Of a stretch of DNA of 64,000 bases, positions 53,155-62,606 are shown one piece after another; within the stretch, counting starts at the first letter, position 1, and every line of letters begins with the position of its first letter. This stretch comes from Fundidesulfovibrio magnetotacticus (GTDB lineage: Bacteria; Desulfobacterota; Desulfovibrionia; Desulfovibrionales; Desulfovibrionaceae). The stretch covers positions 124,001 to 188,000 of the forward strand of contig NZ_BLTE01000002.1 in assembly GCF_013019105.1 (NCBI RefSeq), written 5' to 3'. Position numbers and translations under genes: made by a program. The notes beneath the pieces were generated by a model. It searched no databases. It saw nothing but the letters and a program-made list of their open reading frames with translations, and had not been told where the DNA came from.

Positions 53155-54958
53155 GGCCGAAGGCCTCCTTCGCCGCCTGCTCCAACTGGCCGGAGGTGAA
53201 GAGATCGCGCAGCACCACGGGGCTCTTGGCCCCCTCGCCCTTTGGGAAGAGCGCCGCCAGGGGGATGGAGGCCGAGCCCAGGGCGCGCAGGAGGGCCATG
53301 GCCTCGGGGCTCTCGCGGGTGAGGTCCACGCGCACGGCGCGCACGCCGTGGCGCTCGCGCAGCTCCTTGAGGGCCTTGGGGACCAGCACGGTCTTCTCCA
53401 GGGCCTTGCAGGTGGGGCACCAGTCGGCGGTGAAGTCCACCAGGAGGTTCTCCTTGCCGAGCATCCCGGCGAAGGCCCGGGGGGCGTAAGGCTCCCACCC
53501 GGCATCGTCCCTGGGCGTCGGGGCCAGGGCCCACAGGCACATCCACACCACCAGGGCCACGCCCGCCAGGCGCACGCCCCAGCGGGTGAGCAGGCCCTGG
53601 GAGGGGCTGGTCCAGGCCCCCCAGGCGTGGCAGGCCAGGCCCGCCGCCAGCAGCGTCGCCAGCGCGGGCAGAAGCAGCGCCTGGGGCAGGATGGAGAGGA
53701 AATAGAGGCAGGCCCCCATGAGCATGAACCCGGCCAGCTTCTCCAGCTGGACCATCCACGGGCCGGGCCGGGGCACGAAGCGGGTCAGCTCCGGGCGCAG
53801 GGCCAGGATCAGGTAGGGCAGGGCCATGCCCGCGCCGATGCCCGTGAACACGGTCACCACCACGGCCGGAGGCTGCAGCAGCGTCCAGGCCAGCACGCCG
53901 CCCAGGAACGGCCCGGAGCAGGGCGTGGCCAGGAGCGTGGCCAGCATGCCCGTGGTGAAGGCCTGGATGCGGGGGCTGCGCGCGTGGCCGTGGGCGATCT
54001 TCAAATCCACCACGGGCAGGTAAAACACCCCGAAGAGCGAAAGCCCCAGGGCGAAGAGCGCCACGGCCGCGCCCAGGATCAGGCCCGGGCTCTGGAAGAG
54101 CTGGCCCCAGGCCAGCTCGGCCGCGCCCAGAACCTGGGCCAGCACGCAGAAATAGACCAGCACACCGGCCGAGAACCAGAGGTTGTGCCGGCGGATGAGG
54201 GCGTAGCGGTCGCACCCGGGGCCGCTCGCGTGGCAGGAGGCCAGGAGCCCGGAGAGCTTCAGGCAGGCCACGGGGAGCACGCAGGGCATCAGGTTGAGCA
54301 GAAGACCGGCCAGGAGCGCCAGGGGCAGGGCCTTCAGGAGCCCGTCCACCTCCAGGTGGGGCGTCAGGGACCTGGGCGTGAAGCGAAGGTCCGAGGAGGC
54401 CTCGGGGGCCTTGTCCGGGACCGGCTTCGGGGCCGCTTCGGGGCCGCGCGCGGCCAGCTCGGCGTAGAGGCCCCACCAGGGCCTGTCCCTGGCGGCCGGG
54501 GGGGCGGGAAACTGGCGGGAGGAGAGTTCCGTCTCCAGGAGCACGGGCCAGCAGCTCACGTCGGTGCAGGCCAGGAGGCTCACGCGGACCTCGACGCCGA
54601 AGCCCTCGGGGAGCCCCGGGGGCAGCGTGATGAAGAGCGGCGTGGGTCCGTCGTAGATGCTGACGGTCTTGTCGGGCTCGTAGAGGTCCCGCGTGGATTT
54701 TCCGGGGGGATAGAGCACGTCCAGGGCCTGTCCCGTGGGCGTGAGGCGCGCCTCGGCCCGGGTGGGCATGCCGGCTTCGCCGGGGTCCGCGCCGTAGGTC
54801 TTGTAGCCCTGGGCGGGGGTGAGCCAGAGCACGGCCACGAGGCCCTTGCCGTCGGGGAGCGCGGCCAGTTCCCAGGAGGCGGCCACGGGGGATTCCTGCG
54901 CCGCCGAGGGCAGCGCCAGGGCCAAAAGCATGGCCAGGGCCTGAAGGAGTGCGCGCAT
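53144..54958 (-). CDS. dsbD: Thiol:disulfide interchange protein DsbD
   Basis: 604 aa from the ATG at 54958 (GAGG site); a longer start at 54979 has none. A signal peptide is followed by the periplasmic alpha domain with a Cys pair (LLACTDVSCWP). Eight membrane helices contain the two conserved cysteines LMPCVLP and ATPCSGPFLGG. The C-terminal thioredoxin domain ends with WCPTC at 514-517. DsbD carries electrons from cytoplasmic thioredoxin to periplasmic reductases, e.g. for cytochrome c maturation. It overlaps dgkA; the upstream gene is an antiporter 65 bases away. Confidence 0.95.
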   Translation of the reverse strand: MRALLQALAMLLALALPSAAQESPVAASWELAALPDGKGLVAVLWLTPAQGYKTYGADPGEAGMPTRAEARLTPTGQALDVLYPPGKSTRDLYEPDKTVSIYDGPTPLFITLPPGLPEGFGVEVRVSLLACTDVSCWPVLLETELSSRQFPAPPAARDRPWWGLYAELAARGPEAAPKPVPDKAPEASSDLRFTPRSLTPHLEVDGLLKALPLALLAGLLLNLMPCVLPVACLKLSGLLASCHASGPGCDRYALIRRHNLWFSAGVLVYFCVLAQVLGAAELAWGQLFQSPGLILGAAVALFALGLSLFGVFYLPVVDLKIAHGHARSPRIQAFTTGMLATLLATPCSGPFLGGVLAWTLLQPPAVVVTVFTGIGAGMALPYLILALRPELTRFVPRPGPWMVQLEKLAGFMLMGACLYFLSILPQALLLPALATLLAAGLACHAWGAWTSPSQGLLTRWGVRLAGVALVVWMCLWALAPTPRDDAGWEPYAPRAFAGMLGKENLLVDFTADWCPTCKALEKTVLVPKALKELRERHGVRAVRVDLTRESPEAMALLRALGSASIPLAALFPKGEGAKSPVVLRDLFTSGQLEQAAKEAFGHAQ

Positions 54959-55023
54959 GGGGGGCCTCGGTCTCTTCATGTGGTACGACGGTTCCGGCCG
55001 GATGATTACAGCAAAAAGCGCGC

Positions 55024-56289
55024 CTAGAAAACCAGGAACGCGACGGCGGCCATGACCGTGGGCGCGAGCGCCCCGGCAGCCAGCCCCAGGGGGGAAATGC
55101 TCTCGCCCGGGAAGCCCTGCTTGAGGATGGCGTAGCCCGCCGGATTGGGGGCGTTGGCGATGACGGTGAGCCCGCCGCCCGCCACGGCCCCGGCCAGCAG
55201 GGAGTATTTGCCCGCGTCCGAGAGGCCTTCCACGAGGGTGCCCAGGTAGGTGAGCGCGGCGTTGTCGGTGAGGGCGGTGAGCCCCATGGCCCCGAAGTAG
55301 AGGGTCAGGGAGTCCATGCGCGTGATGAGGGCCTGCACCCACCAGCGCTGGGGCGGGCCCAGGATCACCAGCCCGGCCAGGAACACGCCCACCATCAGGC
55401 TCGGGCGCAGCATGAGCTCCGTCTGGTGTTCGGGGTAGGCCGCGACGAAGCCCACGAACACCGCCAGCACGGCCAGGAAGGCGGCGGGGTGGTGCAGCAG
55501 GGCCACCATGGCCGCCAGGCAGGCTAGGTGCACGGCGTTCACCCAGGCGGGCGCGCCCTGGCGCAGGGACTCGGGCGCGCGCACCTCCAGCCGGGCCAGG
55601 GGCCGCCAGAACGCGGCCGTGAGCGCCAGGGCGTTCACCACCACGGCGATCACGGCCTTCCAGCCGAAATTGAGGAACATATGCCCCAGGCCCCAGCCCC
55701 AGGCCGGGGCGCACATGATCACGGGGGGCGCGGCGAAGTGGGTGAGCACGCCGCCGATGGAGATGTTCACGAAGAGCGTGCCCAGCATGGCGTACTTGCA
55801 GGCCCCGGACAGGGGGCGGCTGAAGAAGGCCATGTAGAGGATGAGCGCCGTGACGGTCATGGCGGCCGGTTCGGTGATGAGCGAGCCCATGAGCGGCCCC
55901 GCCACCAGGGCCGTGAGGCATGTGGCCGGCCCCATGGGCAGCGGCAGGCGCGCGGCCAGCCCCAGGATGGCCCGCGCGGCCAGGGCCACCACGGGACGCG
56001 TGGAGGCGGCCATCATGATGGCGAAGACGAAGGCCGGTTCGGTGAAGGAGATGCCCTCGAGGTAGTCCACGGCCCTGGAGGGGCCGGAGAACACGGCCAG
56101 GAGCAGCAGAAAGACGGCGGCCCAGAAGCCGAAGGCGATCTCCACCTCGCCCAGGAGGTGCCACAGGCCGTGGTGGGGGCCGCCCCTGCGGGAGCGTTCC
56201 AGGAAGCGTCCGGCCAGGAAGGTGTGGGCCACGGCCAGGGCGAAGGCCGCCGTGCCGAGGGTGGTTGCGGCGGCGTCCGGTGCGTTCAT
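55024..56289 (-). CDS. Putative Na+/H+ antiporter (ion-transporter superfamily)
   Basis: 421 aa with about eleven membrane helices. TALTDNAALTYLGTLVEGL and VIANAPNPAGYAI near the C-terminus are characteristic of the putative Na+/H+ antiporter family that I recall as Na_H_antiport_3. The N-half has LITEPAAMTVTALIL. Direction and ion are inferred from the family only. It begins 6 bases after the cheX stop, so the two are co-transcribed. Confidence 0.85.
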   Translation of the reverse strand: MNAPDAAATTLGTAAFALAVAHTFLAGRFLERSRRGGPHHGLWHLLGEVEIAFGFWAAVFLLLLAVFSGPSRAVDYLEGISFTEPAFVFAIMMAASTRPVVALAARAILGLAARLPLPMGPATCLTALVAGPLMGSLITEPAAMTVTALILYMAFFSRPLSGACKYAMLGTLFVNISIGGVLTHFAAPPVIMCAPAWGWGLGHMFLNFGWKAVIAVVVNALALTAAFWRPLARLEVRAPESLRQGAPAWVNAVHLACLAAMVALLHHPAAFLAVLAVFVGFVAAYPEHQTELMLRPSLMVGVFLAGLVILGPPQRWWVQALITRMDSLTLYFGAMGLTALTDNAALTYLGTLVEGLSDAGKYSLLAGAVAGGGLTVIANAPNPAGYAILKQGFPGESISPLGLAAGALAPTVMAAVAFLVF

Positions 56290-56295
56290 GGCCGC

Positions 56296-56763
56296 CTACT
56301 CGAAGCAGAACTCCACGGTGAAGTCCCCGTTGGGCGTGGTGAAGGGGATGGCCACCACGGACCCGCTGGTCACGTGGGAGATGGAGTGGTTGTCCCCGAA
56401 GATGATGGTGGGCGTTGAGGCCTGCATGGCCAGGCCCATCTGGGCCAGTCCGGCGCGGGCCTGCCCGGAGATCATGTTGGTGATCTCGCCCACGGCGTCC
56501 TTGGTGTCCTGGACGATGTCCTGGATGTCGTCGCCCAGCATGTTCTTGACGATGGCCACGGCGCATTTTTTGGTGAAGGAAATCGAAATGCTGCCGTTTT
56601 TGTCACCGGTGAGGCCCACCACGGCCGACACGTCGCCCGCCGCCGTGTTGTTCTTCTTGGCATAGGGCTTGCCCGGCGCGGGCTCGATCATGGCCATGGT
56701 GGTGAGCACGTGCTTGGTGGCCTGGACAAACGGCTTGGCGATTTCGGCGTCGGTGGCGTTCAT
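56296..56763 (-). CDS. cheX: Chemotaxis phosphatase CheX-like protein
   Basis: 155 aa from the ATG at 56763 (AAGGA site). The CheC/CheX/FliY-type phosphatase signature ExxN is present in GEITNMISGQAR. Strand segments SISISFTKKCAVAIVKNML and VVAIPFTTPNGDFTVEFCF flank it. CheX dephosphorylates CheY-P. No che cluster is adjacent, but cheZ starts at 63492, so two phospho-CheY phosphatases may be encoded within 8 kb. Confidence 0.9.
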   Translation of the reverse strand: MNATDAEIAKPFVQATKHVLTTMAMIEPAPGKPYAKKNNTAAGDVSAVVGLTGDKNGSISISFTKKCAVAIVKNMLGDDIQDIVQDTKDAVGEITNMISGQARAGLAQMGLAMQASTPTIIFGDNHSISHVTSGSVVAIPFTTPNGDFTVEFCFE

Positions 56764-56847
56764 GAAGGGTTCCTTGGGCGCATGGATCGTCTCCGGCGCG
56801 ACTCGATTGCCGACGGCCAACGGGCGCGGACAGCCGAAGAGAATTAA

Positions 56848-56876
56848 GGTCTACCCTGTGCCGATGAGCCTTTCAA
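56848..56876 (-). promoter_or_regulatory. Promoter of the cheX operon
   Basis: On the - strand TTGAAA (56876-56871), a 17-bp spacer and TAGACC (56853-56848) precede the cheX ATG by about 85 bases. The lower-GC patch supports it. Confidence 0.4.
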
Positions 56877-57060
56877 GACTTTTTCCCCTGCCGGGGGGCG
56901 CGCTCCCGGCGGCTTGCCATTTGCCGCCCCCTGATGTAGGCCCCCGTGCAGACGACGCGGGAGTCCTGCCGGAACGGCCCTCCACGGCGCGGAGGGCGCA
57001 CGCCGCCACGGGCGGCGGCCCGGACCTCGGGACCGGCCAGATTCCCCCGGCGTACAACGC

Positions 57061-58164
57061 ATGCACACCCGCCAAGCCACCGCCACCGACCATCGGAACC
57101 GGGCCACCGGCTATTCCGATTCCGACTGGGGAGCCCTGGAAAAGAGGCTCTCCGACACCCGCGACCTCCTGCGGGACATCCTCGTGCACCTGCGCCGCGT
57201 GCTGGACAACCTCAAGACCGCCGGAAACGCCTACCAGGGCGCCGGACGCGCCTGGCGCTCCTCGGGCAAACCCGCCGGCGCCCACGCCGGACAACAGGGA
57301 CGCCCGCAGTACGGCTCCGCCGCCGGCGTCCACAAGGCCCAGGGAGCCGCCAACTCCCGCTTCCAGTCCGGCACGTCCAAGTCCGCATCCGGTCCCTTCC
57401 AGTCCACCGCCCAGAACGCCTCCGGCGCATCCGCCCGCGATGCGGGGACATCCTCCGCGCGCCAGGGCGCGGGCGCGCAGCAGGCGCGGCCCGGGGCCTC
57501 GGCGGGCGCGGGGCAGCAATTTTCCTGGAGCGCGCGCGGCGCTGGCGCCCAGCCCGGACAGGGCGCGTGGCGCTCGCAGGGCGCATCCCAGGCGGGCGCT
57601 TCGGGCGCGGGCGACGCCTCCGCCTCCTCCCGGGCTACCGGCGCGGGGGCTGCGGGCGCGCGGCCCGGCTCGGCCTACGGCGGCGCTACGGCGGGCGGCA
57701 GGGCTTCCTCCGGTGGGGCCTACGGCGCGGGCAAGGCGAACCCCGGCGCTTCGGGAGCGGGAGCATCCGGCACCGGAGCCTCCGGTTCGGGCGCGTGGCG
57801 CGCCAGGACCGGGACCGCCGGGGGCCAGGAACAGGCCGGGGCCTCCCAGGGACGCCAGGAGCACCGCCACCGCACCACAGGGCCAGGCGGCGGCTCCAGC
57901 TACCAGGACTACAAACAGCGCAGCCACAAATCCCCCCTGGGCCACGGCCGCATGACCCTCACCCAGGCCTGCGCCCTCCTGTGCATCACCTACCCCTGCA
58001 ACGCCGACGACATCAAAACCGCCTACCGCAAGCAGGCCCGCCGCCACCACCCCGATCTGGGCGGCGACGAAGAGATGATGAAGTCCATCAACCAGGCCTA
58101 CGAGCTGGCCATCTCCTGGTGCGCTCCTGGCCGGGGCAAGTCCTCCGCCACCTGGGCCGCCTAG
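57061..58164 (+). CDS. Low-complexity protein with C-terminal J domain
   Basis: 367 aa. The first 60 residues form a charged helical segment (WGALEKRLSDTRDLLRDIL). Residues about 60-285 are a Gly/Ala/Ser/Gln-rich low-complexity region. A C-terminal J domain (about 295-355) shows YRKQARRHHPDLGGD with HPD at 330-332. A C-terminal J domain is unusual; DnaJ normally has it at the N-terminus and carries zinc fingers, which are absent. The long flexible linker suggests a DnaK co-chaperone tethered or acting in condensates. No ribosome-binding site is visible before the ATG. Confidence 0.8.
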   Translation: MHTRQATATDHRNRATGYSDSDWGALEKRLSDTRDLLRDILVHLRRVLDNLKTAGNAYQGAGRAWRSSGKPAGAHAGQQGRPQYGSAAGVHKAQGAANSRFQSGTSKSASGPFQSTAQNASGASARDAGTSSARQGAGAQQARPGASAGAGQQFSWSARGAGAQPGQGAWRSQGASQAGASGAGDASASSRATGAGAAGARPGSAYGGATAGGRASSGGAYGAGKANPGASGAGASGTGASGSGAWRARTGTAGGQEQAGASQGRQEHRHRTTGPGGGSSYQDYKQRSHKSPLGHGRMTLTQACALLCITYPCNADDIKTAYRKQARRHHPDLGGDEEMMKSINQAYELAISWCAPGRGKSSATWAA

Positions 58165-58280
58165 CGCCGCGCCCTCCCGATCCGCCTCCGCGCCCTCCCG
58201 GGGCGACCAGCCACGACCGGCGCATCGCCTGTCGAACGTTTCGCCCGTTTCTTCCGCGCCAGGCCCCGCGCGCCGCGTTA

Positions 58281-58835
58281 TCAGAACACCTCGGCCTCGA
58301 ACCAGTAGACCTCCGTTCCGGGCTTGCGCCACGCCCCGGGCTCCAGGCCCGCCTTGCGGCAGGTGTGGTCCAAAAACGCCGGGGCGTCCCAGCGCCACTC
58401 CACCGCCACCTGGGGCAGCAGGAGCCCCTGGCGCGCCCCCCGGCGCACGATGAGCCCGTGGCGGCCCACCTCCACCTGCCCCGGGTCCGGGCAGGCGGTC
58501 ACGGGGCCCAGCACCGAGATCTCCACGGCGAGCTTCTCGAACTCGCCCGGGCTCAGGGGCGGGAAGCGGGGGTCCTCGAAAGCGGCGGCGCGGGCCATGC
58601 GCGCCACGGTCTCCCAGAGGGGGCCGTCGCCAACGATGCGCCCGATGCAGCCGCGCAACTCGCCCCCCAGGTGCAGGGTCACGAAGGCCCCCAGGGGCTC
58701 CGTGAGCCGGGCCGCAGGCGGCGCGGGCGGGGTCCAGGCCTGGTCGCCCTGGAGCGCGGCGCGGATGCTCGCTCGCACCAGATCCTTGAGGGCGTCCTTT
58801 TCCAGTGCCGAAAGCTCGAAGCGGAAGGCGTCCAT
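58281..58835 (-). CDS. AMMECR1 domain protein
   Basis: 184 aa from the ATG at 58835 (AAGGAG site). The family signature LRGCIGRI occurs at about residue 65-75, followed by FEDPRFPPLSPGEFEKLAVEISVL. AMMECR1 proteins are widespread but their enzymatic role is not established; members are often next to MEMO1 and radical-SAM genes. Here neither partner is present. It is divergent from the glycosyltransferase at 58915. Confidence 0.93.
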   Translation of the reverse strand: MDAFRFELSALEKDALKDLVRASIRAALQGDQAWTPPAPPAARLTEPLGAFVTLHLGGELRGCIGRIVGDGPLWETVARMARAAAFEDPRFPPLSPGEFEKLAVEISVLGPVTACPDPGQVEVGRHGLIVRRGARQGLLLPQVAVEWRWDAPAFLDHTCRKAGLEPGAWRKPGTEVYWFEAEVF

Positions 58836-58914
58836 GGCGGGTCTCCTTGTCCGGGGTTTCCTGAACGCCGGTAGCACGCTTGCCACCGCCCCGCCAGCCG
58901 GAGTACGAAGGGGC

Positions 58915-59934
58915 ATGCGCGTGCTCTGCCTGGACGGTCCCTACTTCCTTAAGGCCCTGGAGCGCCTGGGCTGCGAAACACTCTCCGTGGGCCAGTGGTC
59001 CGGGGCCGACGTGCGCCTGGAAAAGGCCCTCTCCCTGGCCGGGCTCCTGCGCCTGCTCGACGCGCGCGGCTTCGAGCCGGAAGCAGCGCTCTGGGCCGAC
59101 GACGGCCGCCCCCCCTCGGTGGCCGGGCTGGAGCTCCTGCCCTGGCCCACCATCGCCTACTCCATCGACCAGTACCTCAACCCCTGGCACGTGCCTTTCT
59201 GCAACGCCTTCGACGCGGCCCTGGTGGCCCAGAAGGACTACCTGCCCCTCTTCGCCCCCGAACACAAAGGTCCCCTGCGCTGGATGCCCCTCTTCGCCGA
59301 TCCCCTGCCGGGCGCGATCCCCCCCCCGGCCCGCGACATCCCGGCCAGCTTCGTGGGCACCCTGGACAGCCCCGCCAACCCGGGCCGTCGCCCCTTCCTG
59401 GAGGCCTTCCGCCGCCATGCCCCCCTGGCCGTGCTCACCGGGGACTACCGCTCCGTGTTCGCCCGCTCGCGCCTGGCGCTCAACCAGTCGGCGGCCGGGG
59501 AGCTGAACTTCCGGGTCTTCCAGGCCATGGCCGAGGGCGCGGCGCTCCTCACCGAGGACGCGGCCAACGGCCTGCGCGACCTCTTCACACCGGGCAGGCA
59601 CCTGCTGGTCTACCCGCGCGGCGACCACCGCGCCGCCGCCGCCCTGGCCCAACAGGCACTAGCCGACCCCGGCCTGGAGGAGCTGGCGAGGGCCGGACAG
59701 GCCGAGGTGCTGGCCCGCCACCGCGTGGACCACCGCGCCCAGGAGATCGTGCGCCTCTTCGAGGAGCTCGCGCGCGCCCAGGTCCACCGCGCCCGGTTCT
59801 CCGACATGGGGCGCTCCCGGCGGCTCATGGCCACGGCCTACCGCATCCTGGCCACGGACCCGCAGCTCCCCCTGCCGCCGGAGCTGCGCGCCTTCTACCT
59901 GGAGCTGGCCCACGCCGGGGGGGACGCCCGGTGA
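58915..59934 (+). CDS. CgeB-like glycosyltransferase
   Basis: 339 aa. The C-terminal half resembles the CgeB-like/GT-B family: RSRLALNQSAAGELNFRVFQAMAEGAALLTED, then LFTPGRHLLVYP. The N-terminus is a GT-B-like fold with no membrane helix. The GTG of the next gene overlaps its stop. Such genes occur with flagellin or surface glycosylation. With two further glycosyltransferases it forms a three-gene cassette close to cheZ. Flagellin glycosylation is a reasonable but unproven idea. Confidence 0.82.
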   Translation: MRVLCLDGPYFLKALERLGCETLSVGQWSGADVRLEKALSLAGLLRLLDARGFEPEAALWADDGRPPSVAGLELLPWPTIAYSIDQYLNPWHVPFCNAFDAALVAQKDYLPLFAPEHKGPLRWMPLFADPLPGAIPPPARDIPASFVGTLDSPANPGRRPFLEAFRRHAPLAVLTGDYRSVFARSRLALNQSAAGELNFRVFQAMAEGAALLTEDAANGLRDLFTPGRHLLVYPRGDHRAAAALAQQALADPGLEELARAGQAEVLARHRVDHRAQEIVRLFEELARAQVHRARFSDMGRSRRLMATAYRILATDPQLPLPPELRAFYLELAHAGGDAR

Positions 59935-60950
59935 GCCCCTTCGTCCTGGCCGCCTACTCCCTGGACCTGCCCCACTACGCCTGCGCGCGCCTGCGCCTGC
60001 TGGAACCGGCCCGCGCCCTGGGCGGCCGGGTGGAACTGCGCTGGGCGGCCGCCAGCGACGGCGACAACTACGCCATCGACGCCCGGGCCATGGAGGGCGC
60101 TCACGCCGTGCTCTTCCAGCGCCTCTTTCCCAACGCCCGGACGTGGCCCCTGGTGGAGCAGGCCCTGGCCTCGGGCCTTCCCGTGCTCTACGAGATGGAC
60201 GATCACATCCTGGACACGCCCCGGGACCACCCCATGCGCGAGGCCCTGGAGCGCATCGCCCCCCATGTGCGCCGCCTGCTCTCCAAGGCCGACCTCACCG
60301 TGACCACCACCCCGGAGCTGCGCCGCATCCTCGCGCCCCTGGCCAGGCGCGTGGCCGTGGTCCCCAACTTCCTGCCCGAGGCCCTCTGGGACGCCCCGGC
60401 GCCGGCCCGGTCAGGCCCCGTGCGCGTGCTCTACGCCGGATCGCCCACCCACCGGGAGGACCTGGAGCTGGCGGTCCCGGCCCTGGAGCAGGCCCGCCGC
60501 CGCCACGGCGACCGCGTGGAGTTCGTGTTCATGGGCTGCGCACCCCGGGGGTTCGAGGGCCTGGCGCTGCCCTTCCAGGACGGCTACGCCCCCTACGCCC
60601 GGGCGCTGCGCGAGGCCCGGCCCGACATCGCCCTGGCCCCCCTGGCCGACAACCCCTTCAACCGCTGCAAGAGCGCCGTGAAGTGGCTCGAATACTCGGC
60701 CGCCGGGGCGGCCGGGATCTACGCCGACCTGCCCCCCTACGCCCGGGTGCGCCACGGCGTCACCGGGATCAAGGCCGGGCAGGACCCCGCGGCCTGGACC
60801 AGCGCCCTGGAGTCCCTCCTGGCCGATCCGGCCCTGCGCCGGAGCCTGGCCGAAAACGCCGCGCGCGAGGCGCGCAACGCCTGGGGGCTCGCGCGCGGGG
60901 CAGCCCTCTTCCTGGACGCCTGGCAGGGAGCGCGCCGTGAGCGCGCCTGA
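59931..60950 (+). CDS. Glycosyltransferase, GT4-like
   Basis: 339 aa from a GTG overlapping the preceding stop. GT-B features: an early LPVLYEMDDHIL, VRVLYAGSPTHREDLELAVPAL, and SAVKWLEYSAAGAAGIYADLPPYA as a donor-site glutamate region. It sits between two other glycosyltransferases, overlapping both (4 bases before, 14 after), so stoichiometric translation is likely. Substrates are unknown. Confidence 0.82.
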   Translation: MSPFVLAAYSLDLPHYACARLRLLEPARALGGRVELRWAAASDGDNYAIDARAMEGAHAVLFQRLFPNARTWPLVEQALASGLPVLYEMDDHILDTPRDHPMREALERIAPHVRRLLSKADLTVTTTPELRRILAPLARRVAVVPNFLPEALWDAPAPARSGPVRVLYAGSPTHREDLELAVPALEQARRRHGDRVEFVFMGCAPRGFEGLALPFQDGYAPYARALREARPDIALAPLADNPFNRCKSAVKWLEYSAAGAAGIYADLPPYARVRHGVTGIKAGQDPAAWTSALESLLADPALRRSLAENAAREARNAWGLARGAALFLDAWQGARRERA

Positions 60951-62541
60951 TCCCTCCGCCTTCTGGCGCTCCATGCCCCCGGAGGTGCGGACCGGGCTCC
61001 TGGCGGCCAGCTGCGGTCAACGCCGCCTGGGCGGCCTGGCGCGCCAGGCCCTGTCCCGGCCCGAGAGCGCCCGCCTGGGCCTGGACCTGGCCCTGGCCGC
61101 CTGGGAGGAGGCCCCGCTGGACGGGGCGGCCGCCGGGTTCGTGCTGGACCTGGACGCCCGCATCCCCTTCCTGGCCCCCCACCTGCGCGCGCTGGCCGGG
61201 TCCGTGCGCCGGGCCTGGGGCCAGCCCCCGGCCGGAGACCCCCTGGCCGCCCTGGCCGGCCGGGGCCTGGTCCTGGACCTTCTGAAAGGCCTGCGCGGGC
61301 GGCTGCGTGCCGAACCGGGCAACCTGCTCTGGCGTCGCAACCTCCTGGAACTGGCCTTTTCCCTGGGCCGCCTGGACGCGGCCGAGGAGGCACTGCACGC
61401 TCCCTGGCCGCCGGGCCTGGACCAACTCAGCGCGCGCTGCGCGGCCGACCTGGCCTTCCTGCGGGGGGACCACGCCCGGGCCGCCGGGCTCTACCGGCCA
61501 GCGCTGGCCCTGCGCGCCTCGCGCGTCCGGCTGGGCCGCTGCCTGCTGGCCCAGGGCCTGCGCGAGGAGGCCCTGGCCCAGTGGCGCAAGGTCCTGGCCC
61601 AGGCCCCCTGGCGCGCCTCCCTGGCCCTGGCCCTGCACGACGTGCGGGAGGGCCTGGACCTCCCCGGCGAGCCGCCCCCCGGACGCACGGCGGTGTGCCT
61701 CTACACCTGCAACAAGGCCCCGGAGGCGGACCGCGCCCTGGCCTCGGCGGCGGACTCCCTGCCGGACGGGGCCTGCCTGCTGGCCCTGGACAACGGCGGC
61801 ACGGACGAGACCCCCGGGGTCTTCCGGGCCTGGGCCGAGCGCCTGGGCGAGCGCATGGAGGCCGTCCGGCTGCCCGTGAACGTGGGCGCTCCGGCCGCGC
61901 GCAACTGGCTGGCTGCCCTTTCGGCGGCCCGGGGCTTCGAGTTCACGGCCTACCTCGACGACGACGCCCGCCTCCCCGCCGACTGGGCCGGGCACATGGG
62001 CCGCGCCGTGCGCGCCTACCCGGACGCCGGGGTCTGGGGCTGCAAGGTGTGCGACCGCGACTTCCTCCCCCGCGTCCAGAACGCCGACCACCACCTGGAG
62101 GAGTCCCCGGACCCGGAGGGCGGTTTCGCGAGCCCCTGCGCCGACGACCCGGACTTCGGCCAGTTCGACTCCCTGCGGCCCTGCGTCTCGGTGACGGGCT
62201 GCTTCCATCTCCTGCGCACGGAGCTTCTGCGGGAGCAGGGCGGCTTCGACATCCGCTTTTCGCCCACCCAGTACGACGACCTGGACCACGACCTGCGCCT
62301 GGCCGCGCGCGGCCTGCCGCCCGTGTACAACGGCCACCTGCGCGTGGCCCACGCCGGACTTTCCGGGCGTTCGCCCACCCGCGCGTACCAGGGCCTGAGC
62401 CGGGGCAACCTGCTCAAGCTCAAGGCCAAGCACCCGCCCGAGGCGCGCGAGGCCCTGCGCCGCGAGGACGCCGACCGGGCGCTCGCGGACCTGGAGGCCA
62501 AACTCGCCCGCCTGGCCCTTGGGAATCGTCTGACGGATTGA
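60937..62541 (+). CDS. Family 2 glycosyltransferase with N-terminal helical (TPR-like) region
   Basis: 534 aa from a GTG at 60937. The first 240 residues are Ala/Leu/Arg-rich helices resembling TPR repeats. The GT2 domain (about 245-500) shows CLYTCNKAPEADRALAS, ALDNGGTDETP and AYLDDDARLPADW (DDD metal site), followed by FSPTQYDDLDHDLRLAARG. The helical region may bind a protein acceptor, as in O-GlcNAc-type or flagellin-modifying enzymes. Last gene of the glycosyltransferase cassette. Confidence 0.82.
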   Translation: MSAPDPSAFWRSMPPEVRTGLLAASCGQRRLGGLARQALSRPESARLGLDLALAAWEEAPLDGAAAGFVLDLDARIPFLAPHLRALAGSVRRAWGQPPAGDPLAALAGRGLVLDLLKGLRGRLRAEPGNLLWRRNLLELAFSLGRLDAAEEALHAPWPPGLDQLSARCAADLAFLRGDHARAAGLYRPALALRASRVRLGRCLLAQGLREEALAQWRKVLAQAPWRASLALALHDVREGLDLPGEPPPGRTAVCLYTCNKAPEADRALASAADSLPDGACLLALDNGGTDETPGVFRAWAERLGERMEAVRLPVNVGAPAARNWLAALSAARGFEFTAYLDDDARLPADWAGHMGRAVRAYPDAGVWGCKVCDRDFLPRVQNADHHLEESPDPEGGFASPCADDPDFGQFDSLRPCVSVTGCFHLLRTELLREQGGFDIRFSPTQYDDLDHDLRLAARGLPPVYNGHLRVAHAGLSGRSPTRAYQGLSRGNLLKLKAKHPPEAREALRREDADRALADLEAKLARLALGNRLTD

Positions 62542-62606
62542 AACCATGCCGGAGCGGAATCGTCATTGCGGCGACCCCTAAAAAAAGGCATTTTCCATCT
62601 CGGGAA

